Program-made: the position numbers and the translations under genes
Notes under the pieces: model-generated
Databases searched by the model: none
What the model was told of the DNA's origin: nothing
Seen by the model: only the letters and a program-made list of their open reading frames with translations
Assembly (NCBI GenBank): GCA_021432635.1
Contig: MU270036.1
Location: 274,182 to 338,181 of the forward strand
Reading direction: 5' to 3'
Source of the DNA: Thozetella sp. PMI_491
Taxonomy: Eukaryota > Ascomycota > Sordariomycetes > Chaetosphaeriales > Chaetosphaeriaceae
Length of the DNA: 64,000 nucleotides
Part shown: piece after piece, positions 57,040 to 64,000 of the stretch
Position numbering within the stretch: position 1 is the first letter of the stretch
Layout: every line of letters starts with the position of its first letter

Positions 57040-58149
57040 TCATGCCTTGGGGTACCACTCGAGGAGGACCTTGAGGTTGCTCTCGACAATTTCCTCCAAG
57101 CTCATCCATCCCTCTTGATCGAACCATTTCTTGAGCAAGGCCAACGGCTGGCGGAAGTCTGCCGTGACACTCAACTGCGGGAGGTTCGGGATATCGTCAA
57201 TGAACTTTTCCGCAGGATACAGCCGCCGCATGACGGCAAGAAGGTCATTCCAGTTGGCACGGTGTCCCCACGCTTGGAGACGCGCATTCTTGACCTCGGG
57301 GTCCAAGACCGCTGCGACGTGCAGCAGTGCGGTGTCCTTGACATCCACAACATACACTACCATGATTAGCTAATGAACGGCAGATAAGAAGACGCGCAAG
57401 CATCAGCGTGGATAGAACTTACACCCCTGGAGCCTCTCCATGACATCGGTTTTTCCCTCATACAAGAACTTGAGCCATGATCCCATGCCCACAGTGTGAA
57501 CAACGTCCAAAGGCTCTCCGAAAATGCTCGCGGGAGCGACGACATTAATAGTGAAATGGGGCTTCTTGTTTTTGTTAAACTCCCACAGCGCCTTCTCAGC
57601 TGCCACTTTGCTGGCCGCATATACAGCCATTCCATTGGCGGGATCATACGGAGGCGGCAACGCTGCGACCTGTACTGCGGCCTCGTTCCACGTATTATCA
57701 TCAACATGAGTCGGGTTGCCGGGAATGGGCGTGGTACCAGCCACGATGGAGCTGGTAAATACAACTTCCTTGACCGAAGGCTCCTTCAGCGCAGCATCGA
57801 GGAGCGATGTGACCGCAGCAACGGTCGGCGGAATAACCTTGTTTGGATCCGCATCGAAGGTGACCACGGAGGCGATATGCGCAATAGCTGAGACGCCCTT
57901 GACTGCATTATCGAAGGCGTTCTCCACGGCAAAGTCGGGGACGGGAACTAGTTCGAAGCTGCCGTCGTCGGCGTAGGGCTTAAGGACATGATCCACGAGC
58001 CATGATGCCTTTTTGAGATCTCGAACGGTTCCACGGACCCTGTACCCACGCTCAAGGAACTGCTTGGCGGTATGCGAGGCCACAAAGCCGGTTGCGCCGG
58101 TCACTAGGACTAGGGAGCCCTTGGGAATAGTGGTGTTGTTCGGGGACAT
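57040..58149 (-). CDS. NAD(P)-dependent aldehyde/ketone reductase, extended SDR (Gre2/DFR-like)
   Basis: Extended short-chain dehydrogenase. Two exons join near 57425-57345 (ERLQG | LYVVDVKDTA) for about 350 residues. The N-terminus has the dinucleotide motif VLVTGATGFVASH (GxxGFxxxH) followed by a basic residue that favours NADPH (RGTVRD). Catalytic residues are Ser in VFTSSIVAG, Tyr and Lys in YAASKVAAEKALW. The C-terminal VDVKDTALLHVAAVLDPE is typical of aldehyde-reductase/dihydroflavonol-reductase-like enzymes. Substrate probably a carbonyl of a small metabolite. A TATA box lies about 120 bp upstream. It is convergent with the small secreted protein gene. Confidence 0.9.
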
Positions 58150-58995
58150 GTTGGCGAAAGGAGGTAAAAGTCTTGGAGTTTGGATATTGAGTACTATTGA
58201 GTGTATTCGAAGGAGGTTTGATACAGAGAAAATATTGAACTGCTCTCATGGTTTGTAGCAGAGCCATTATATATAAGAATTGAGACGATTGACATGGCTG
58301 TCGTTATTCGGAGTAGTGATTAGATGCGAAAGGATGAAACCACTGGAATTCTGACAAATTCAGTCATTACATCATCTCGAAGTGCATTTGACTACGCGCA
58401 GGATCCCACCACCATGGGAAATTATGGGCAAAGCATCGTGGCCTGCCGTGGAGGCGTCTATCGTCGCGGCTGGTGCTTTCGACCATGTCCCAAAACGGAA
58501 GCAGCAAGTCTTGGCATTGAGCTAACCGCTTTTAGATAGCGTCTCTCTTAAAAATGATTACTGAACACCGAGGACACGGTCATCGCATGGGACGGATGAC
58601 CTTACTAACGTCCGTAGATCTCCGCGGATTTGCATAGGAGAATCTTTTTCGCTATATAACCAGTGACCGCTCGATCTAGTTGTCCCAAGGCGCTTCCCGA
58701 TGCGGAAGGAGCAGGTCTTGGCAAACTCGAGCCTACCTCGGGCCGAACATCGCCTCTTGGTCTGAATCCATACGCACACGCGCGGTTTGGGTGAGGTAAG
58801 CCCACAACCCGAATATCGACCGTGAACAGCTTCGATTCCAAGGATGGTCTCGCTGACAAATGGATTCTCTTCATAGAGACTCCTGTGGCCGGGAAGTATC
58901 TCCTCGGGGCTCCACCCCGTAACAGCATCCAACACCGCTCACCGCCCGAGTCCTATCTCGGTGGATGAGGGAGACCTCGTAACCACGTATCCAGG
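58150..58995. other. intergenic, divergent promoters
   Basis: Between the reductase and the TF-domain-like gene; no gene recognised. Confidence 0.4.
58267..58277 (-). promoter_or_regulatory. TATA box of the reductase gene
   Basis: cttatatataat read on the minus strand, about 120 bp upstream of the ATG at 58149. Confidence 0.55.
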
Positions 58996-60047
58996 ATGGG
59001 AAAGGTGCAGTTCATTGCCGTGTCTGGTTTGCCCGACGCCCCTTCGGCCAAAGCCCAGAGACTGGCACACTCGCATGCCGCCCGTGCGGCCCATGCGAAG
59101 GCCCGACGGCTCCGAATGGCCGAATACCAGGCTGGAAAGGGGTCAGACCCCGGGAGCAGTCCTCGCAAAGCCGTAGTGGACGACCAAGAAGACACACAGG
59201 CTGGCCTTCGCATTCGACCGACTGCCGCTGTCATGCCCAGTCAGGATGTCATACCCAGCCCGTCGACGACCCTGTCGGCGGGCCGAAGGGACCCGTTCAA
59301 TGTCTTCTCCACGCCTATGGGGACCAAAGAACACTTTCTTTTTGATCATTGTGGGCCCACTTCTCTCGTCTCCCCCGGACCTCCCCCCCTTCCCGTCGAC
59401 TAACTTGAACCTGCACACAGATGTGAATTCCGTCATTCCCTATTTGACCATCCATTGCTCGGCGGCGGCCGCGGAGCCGGGCATGTACATGGAGATGATG
59501 CCTAAGGAGTGGGTACGGCTCGCCGTCTCGGACAAGGGCTTTCTCCAAGGTCTCTTACTCGCCTCGTCACGCCACCTCTCCGCAAGCCTCCACCCGTGTG
59601 CCGAGATGCAACTACGAAAACAAGAGTTTTACGAAAAGCTAGCCATGCAGTATAAAGTTGCATGCGTGCAGGCGTTGATCAAAGCCATTTCCAATGGAAC
59701 TTTGACGGGTCCTGTTAGCGACTCAACCCTCGCCAAGGTGATGATGCTGGCGCTCGATGAAGTGAGTTCCCAAAGAAGACAAAGCTGAGAGGTGCCATCA
59801 CGAAAGGGTACTGACGCACGGGTCTTGCTAGATTTGGCTTCGTGATTTCGAAATGTTTCGCCGCCATGTATTTGGTGCTATCAAATTGGTCGAGTTTAAT
59901 GGCGGGCCCGAGACCTTCGGCATGCAGGGTTTGCTTGCCCGCATGTTCCATAAATTCGTCAAAGACTCCGGCATGGTTGATCTGCTTGGTGCCATGCATG
60001 ACCCCTGCGAAAGGGTCGCCGTGCAGATGTGCGGTTCTATCACTTAA
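58996..60047 (+). CDS. fungal TF-domain-like protein without zinc cluster
   Basis: Three exons, joined near 59350-59421 (FLFDH | YVNSVIPYLTI) and 59763-59831 (LALDE | IWLRDFEMF). The N-terminus MGKVQFIAVSGLP and the Ala/Arg-rich RAAHAKARRLRMAEYQ follow the pattern of a large ascomycete family with a short basic N-terminus and a fungal TF-like helical domain (DUF3468-type). Later elements are MPKEWVRLAVSDKGFLQGLLLASSRHLSA and FGMQGLLARMFHKFV. No Zn2Cys6 cluster is present. The protein is about 300 residues, shorter than the usual 400-550, and stops soon after the third exon begins, so the C-terminus may be lost or in further exons. A regulatory role is presumed from family only. Confidence 0.6.
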
Positions 60048-60186
60048 AAATCCAGGGACTTCAAGTAAGCTACCTTAGCGCCGAGAACATAATATACAGG
60101 ACACACCTTTCTCCAACACACCTTTCAAACCCATATTTGACTTTGGTCTTCGTTACAAGGACTGCATCCTATAATATATGTCTGTC

Positions 60187-61491
60187 CTAGTCGTGCATCG
60201 ATGCTATTTCGTTTGACCTTGCAGCACTCCAAGCACTGAAGCGGAATTTCTGCACGGTGATAGCGATAAATGCGGCCGCGATCTGTTCCACAAATCGATC
60301 GGAATTCCCTGCGGGACCAAAGATCGAAATCGAGTCCTCATCTCGCGAATACGTCCCCGCGATGCGGTCATACGCATCTATCAATACTATGTTAGGGCGG
60401 AGCCCGTCGGACTTGACTTCTGTCCAGGCCAGTGGCCCCCTCTCGGTGGTGAACAAGAAGAACAACCGGGTCTTGAAAGACGGGCCGTCGTGCGGCGTGA
60501 GCTTTTCGTGCTTGTCGCTCGAGAGCTCCCCGGGCTCGGCATCTTCGTCCTTCTTGGGATAATATAGAATATCCACCACCCAGCTGCGGCGGTGGAAGCC
60601 GAGTGTCACTGCGAGATCTTTCCGATTCTCTTCCCGGTATATTGACATCGTTGCCGGCGCAGCATCTCTGGGTGGGATATCTCCAGGTCGCCGCAGAAGC
60701 TCCAGCCCAGTCTCGCTCGGGGCAAATGCAGGGCCGTCATACCATTCCTTTGCCTCCATCTCCGGCACAGGGATGGTGAAGATAAGGTCGTCGGTGCTAT
60801 CCCGGATCTCCCGGATAAAGGCATATGTGCCGTAGGACACTTCCCCGCGGTCCAACTTCAGGATGCGGCGCACCCCCAACTCCGATGGCCTGGCTGTCGC
60901 CGGGATCTCGTAAAGCCTCTGGCCAGGTTGTGGCGGAGGGCCAAGCGGAGAGCTGACCCAGCGTTGCGAGGGCACATCGCGAGAGCTCCCCACATCCGAG
61001 GCGGCGGCAGCGGTCTCTGTCAGATACGCGGTCTTGGCGCACAAGATCGTCTCACCGTGCCAGTACACTAGGCGGATGCCGCAGTTGTGACAAAACTGGC
61101 TCGCATAGGTCGGCTTCTCGTGGTAAAGCGAGGAAGCGATGCAACACGAGCATGGCAGCAGGAGGCAGCCTGTGAAAGCAAGCATGAGGGACCTGGGTTC
61201 GGGGTCAGCATGCGATACGGGAGATACGAGTGTGCTTATCGTCGTCACCCACATCTTCCCCGCAACCTCTTTCTTGCTCTTCCGCGGCTTGGCAACCTGG
61301 TTACCAACCACGGCCGTCATGATTTTTGTCTCGCATGCCGGGCATATTACGGGCCTGGATATGTAGTTAAGAGTCGCGACCGGCAGCGGAGTGGCAAACT
61401 TGAGCTCATTGTCCTCGTCAGTCGACGGCGGTCGAACCCGGGCAATCGGCCTCTCTTGTATCTCGTAGCCCGACGGCTCGTCCATGGCCAT
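60187..61491 (-). CDS. LITAF-like zinc-domain protein
   Basis: The frame starts at MAMDEPSG (61491). A LITAF-type arrangement is visible: PVICPACETK (CxxC), a hydrophobic stretch with CCIASSLY, then QFCHNCGIRLVYW (CxxCG). In this family the hydrophobic part inserts in a membrane surface and the two CxxC halves bind one zinc. A candidate intron (gtgggtgac ... cccag, near 61256-61196) would remove a short stretch between the halves and bring MSLMLAFTGCLLL next to the first. The C-terminal 270 residues (RRILKLDRGEVSYGTYAF, then RLFFLFTTERG) have no recognised domain; this long extension is unusual for LITAF proteins. Possibly endosomal or vacuolar. Confidence 0.6.
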   Translation of the reverse strand: MAMDEPSGYEIQERPIARVRPPSTDEDNELKFATPLPVATLNYISRPVICPACETKIMTAVVGNQVAKPRKSKKEVAGKMWVTTISTLVSPVSHADPEPRSLMLAFTGCLLLPCSCCIASSLYHEKPTYASQFCHNCGIRLVYWHGETILCAKTAYLTETAAAASDVGSSRDVPSQRWVSSPLGPPPQPGQRLYEIPATARPSELGVRRILKLDRGEVSYGTYAFIREIRDSTDDLIFTIPVPEMEAKEWYDGPAFAPSETGLELLRRPGDIPPRDAAPATMSIYREENRKDLAVTLGFHRRSWVVDILYYPKKDEDAEPGELSSDKHEKLTPHDGPSFKTRLFFLFTTERGPLAWTEVKSDGLRPNIVLIDAYDRIAGTYSRDEDSISIFGPAGNSDRFVEQIAAAFIAITVQKFRFSAWSAARSNEIASMHD

Positions 61492-62701
61492 CGGCCCTTT
61501 CGCACCTGTGGATTGCCGTGACGGTCGCGTGATGCTTGGCGAGCCACATGGGATCCAGCGTGCGCGCCTTGGCCAGCTATTTGAAGCAAGAGACCGGCGG
61601 ACGGGTCCTGCGGCTGTCATCGCGACCCTCCGTCTTGGCCAAGATCTCGCTTGAATCCTGTGGTACCCCGGGCGCCCCACGTGCTTGGTTGTTGCGATGG
61701 CTCAGGCGCCAAGAAGCATCGGCCCCGGCTGCACCGAGGCGTATGCAGCGCCAAGAGTTCAATCGGGCGATGCCCCGGCTGAACTTTGTGGGTAGCCTTG
61801 CCCGGCAAGGCGCCTTTAGGGCCTCGTTGGGGGCAAGTTAGACTGGTATGTACGCCCTAGCGGATATGCTCGGTATCGGTGTGAGCGATATAAAGCCGCT
61901 GTCGTCTCTTTCGAGACCGAAAGTCGGTTTCCCAAGAAGCCTTGAGGCGAATTCAGCCTCATTTGCGTGATAATACGAGCTTCTAGCGGAGACCAGTCCC
62001 ACTTGGGAGCTCAATGCTACCAAGTTTTGAAGCATCACGCGACGTGTTTGGCCGTTGATTAAGCCACTGTTTGGCCACGACCTGCTTTAACGGGCACCGC
62101 GAGACCCTAATTCATCTACTACGGCCATGCTTTTTAATAGTGCTATGGCCAAGGCCCCTCCAAAATTCCCTCCTTTGTCCGTTGGTGACAGTAAATCCCT
62201 CTTAGTTACATCACGCGAGCAGTCCCATAGGTGAGCAAGCCCGCACTTTACACCTGGCTATTGTGCGAACAACATCAACCCTAGGTGCCGCCCCGGACTG
62301 ACGAGAACAAACGGAATCCCAGGAACCAGGTTCTATGATTCGGTACAACCACAGCGTGTGACTGTGCAATAAACTCGTGCCGACATGCCAAGCCCGACAT
62401 GATATCAGGAACCTGTGCTCAATTGGCAGTGAAAGTAATAGTATGCCCCTTTCGGCGTGGAAACCTCCCGCCAATGCATTAGTGTATGCCGCTGTCGTCC
62501 GTGCAACCATGGGTCAAATGCATGGTGCGTTGCCCCTACTGGTGGACCAAGTTGTCCAAATAAATATCTGACCTGCATGCAGTGCAACACTAAGTTCGGG
62601 GGGGCTCGGCCTCAATACTACAACAGCACCGGCGATGGCATAAACAGCCCGGCCGGCCCCGTCGGTTCCCTCCAGGTTGCTTGCTTCTACGCGCCGCCAA
62701 A
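61492..62701. other. intergenic, about 1.2 kb
   Basis: Divergent region between the LITAF-like gene and the GMC oxidoreductase gene; no gene recognised. Confidence 0.4.
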
Positions 62702-64000
62702 ATGAAGCCAGCTTGGCTCTCACCTCTTCTGCTTGCTGTTGCAAGAGCTGGGTTCACCACCCAAGCCGCGGGAAAAACGTATGAGTACATCGTCGTGGGC
62801 TCGGGACCGGGCGGGGGGCCTCTGGCCGCGGATCTTGCAAGGGCAGGCCACTCTGTGCTCCTGCTGGAGGCCGGCGACGACCAGGAGGCAGACCCAATAG
62901 TCAACCAGATCGGCTCATTCAACAGCGCCATCAACAACATCAAGACACGATGGGACTTTTTCGTCAAGCATTCGTCCGACCCGGAACGGGAGCGCCGATA
63001 CCTGCGTCTCACTTGGAGACTTCCTGACGGCACTTTCTACGTTGGTATAGATCCACCCGAGGGCGCGACAGAACTAGGAGTATGGTATCCCAGATCCGGC
63101 ACCCTAGGCGGTTGCGCGATGCACAACGCTGGTCTTCTGCAGCTCCCGGCCGTGAACGACTGGGAACTCCTCGTCAACGCTACGGGCGACACGTCTTACA
63201 GTGCCCAGAACATGCTGCAGTACCTAGAACGGCTCGAGAACTGTCACTATTTGCCGAATGGGACTGCCGGGCACGGCTTCTCCGGCTGGATGGACTCCGT
63301 GCAGGGAGACGCAAGCTGGGCGAGCAGCACCGCGAACAGCCCTCAGGGGAAGGACATTTTGAGATCGATAATGGCTGTTTCAGAAAACCGGACAGACATC
63401 TCGGACGATGATCTGTTTTCTGCAGTTAAGAGAGATATCAACGTGAAAGCGGCGGATCGCGATTTACAGACGGGAGTCTTTGGGTTGGTTAGACATGCCA
63501 ATGCTTCGGGGTTTCGCATCACGCCTAACAGGTACATCAAAGAAACGTTGGAGGATCCCGCCGATTTCTCCCTCGACGTGCAGATGAATACTTTGGTAAC
63601 AAAGGTCCTCTTTGAGGAGGGGGATCTGGAGCCCCGGGCTACCGGAGTCGAGTTCCTCGTTGGAAAGTCTATATACAAGGGCGATCCCCGGAACAACGGC
63701 ACTGAGGACCGGATACTTGGCCAGGCTTTCGCGTCAAAAGAAGTCATCGTATCGGGTGGGACCTTCAACTCTCCCCAGATTCTCATGCTGAGCGGCATCG
63801 GGCCAGAAGATCAATTGCAAGCGCATGGCATTCCCGTTATAAAACACCTCCCAGGGGTCGGAGCAAACCTCGGCGACAACTACGAAGGCGGACTCATAGC
63901 CTTGGCAGACAAACCTTTAGTCACGGCCGGAGGCAAATTTGCGATCGAACTCACCAGCTCTCAGTCCGATGGCTTCAGGGACATTTATTCATGGTATGCC
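62702..64000 (+). CDS. secreted GMC oxidoreductase, truncated by window end
   Basis: FAD-dependent alcohol or sugar oxidoreductase (glucose-methanol-choline family). The ATG at 62702 gives a signal peptide (MKPAWLSPLLLAVARAG) and then the FAD motif YIVVGSGPGGGPLAADLARAG with ELLEAGDD-like end (VLLLEAGDD). The second family signature, PRSGTLGGCAMHNAGL, and a third, VIVSGGTFNSPQILMLSGIGP, are present. The reading frame is open to the last base (433 codons) with no intron needed, so about two thirds of the usual 600 residues are here; the catalytic His pair would lie downstream. NCT/NGT sites suggest glycosylation. Substrate unknown; aryl-alcohol or choline-like oxidation are common options. Confidence 0.93.
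   Translation, partial: MKPAWLSPLLLAVARAGFTTQAAGKTYEYIVVGSGPGGGPLAADLARAGHSVLLLEAGDDQEADPIVNQIGSFNSAINNIKTRWDFFVKHSSDPERERRYLRLTWRLPDGTFYVGIDPPEGATELGVWYPRSGTLGGCAMHNAGLLQLPAVNDWELLVNATGDTSYSAQNMLQYLERLENCHYLPNGTAGHGFSGWMDSVQGDASWASSTANSPQGKDILRSIMAVSENRTDISDDDLFSAVKRDINVKAADRDLQTGVFGLVRHANASGFRITPNRYIKETLEDPADFSLDVQMNTLVTKVLFEEGDLEPRATGVEFLVGKSIYKGDPRNNGTEDRILGQAFASKEVIVSGGTFNSPQILMLSGIGPEDQLQAHGIPVIKHLPGVGANLGDNYEGGLIALADKPLVTAGGKFAIELTSSQSDGFRDIYSWYA

Noticed and set aside
62457-62705. 82-codon frame ahead of the GMC gene
   Set aside because: Ends at the GMC start and has no features; likely leader sequence.

Overview
This window is nuclear DNA of a filamentous ascomycete (Pezizomycotina). 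The genes are mostly spliced with short introns of about 45-70 bp carrying GT-AG ends and CTAAC/CTGAC-like branch sites. The gene families are typical of such fungi: a highly reducing polyketide synthase, a Zn2Cys6 regulator, HET-domain and NACHT-WD40 proteins, DUF5672, a GMC oxidoreductase and a cyanovirin-N homolog. A run of 85 Ns inside a minisatellite shows this is a draft assembly. The species cannot be named from the sequence alone. All exon joins given here were read by eye from frame continuity, splice signals and family motifs.

Layout. 0.4-2.2 kb: a C2H2-type zinc-finger protein. 2.9-7.6 kb: three minus-strand genes, an AKR7-like aldo/keto reductase, a Zn2Cys6 transcription factor and an NmrA-like NAD(P)-binding protein. 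8.9-12.6 kb: a 1,243-residue secreted low-complexity repeat protein. 13.2-18.6 kb: an epoxide hydrolase, a metallo-beta-lactamase-like protein and a DUF5672 glycosyltransferase-like protein. 22.1-32.0 kb: a LovG-like serine hydrolase divergent from a six-exon highly reducing PKS (KS-AT-DH-ER-KR-ACP, no C-methyltransferase seen). 32.7-36.3 kb: a NACHT-WD40 NLR-like protein. 38.2-42.9 kb: an unknown protein, a Dal5-type MFS transporter and a divergent adenosine-deaminase-family gene. 43.7-47.2 kb: decayed and repetitive DNA with a frameshifted gene, a small secreted protein and a 51-bp minisatellite. 48.1-50.1 kb: a HET-domain gene with a 19-bp tandem repeat next to its start codon. 51.6-58.1 kb: a secreted tyrosinase, a secreted cyanovirin-N-like lectin, another small secreted protein and a ketoreductase-like SDR. 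59-64 kb: a fungal TF-domain-like protein, a LITAF-like membrane-associated protein and the start of a secreted GMC oxidoreductase that runs off the window.

How they may work together. The clearest functional unit is the PKS plus the divergent serine hydrolase, which resembles LovG-type enzymes that release chains from highly reducing PKSs. The PKS should make a reduced chain without methyl branches. Epoxide hydrolase, MBL-like protein, AKR, NmrA-like protein, Zn2Cys6 factor, MFS transporter and SDR are plausible tailoring, regulatory or export partners by proximity only. Interleaved with this are genes of non-self recognition (NACHT-WD40, HET) and small secreted proteins, with several tandem repeats in or beside genes. 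This is the architecture of a fast-evolving accessory region.
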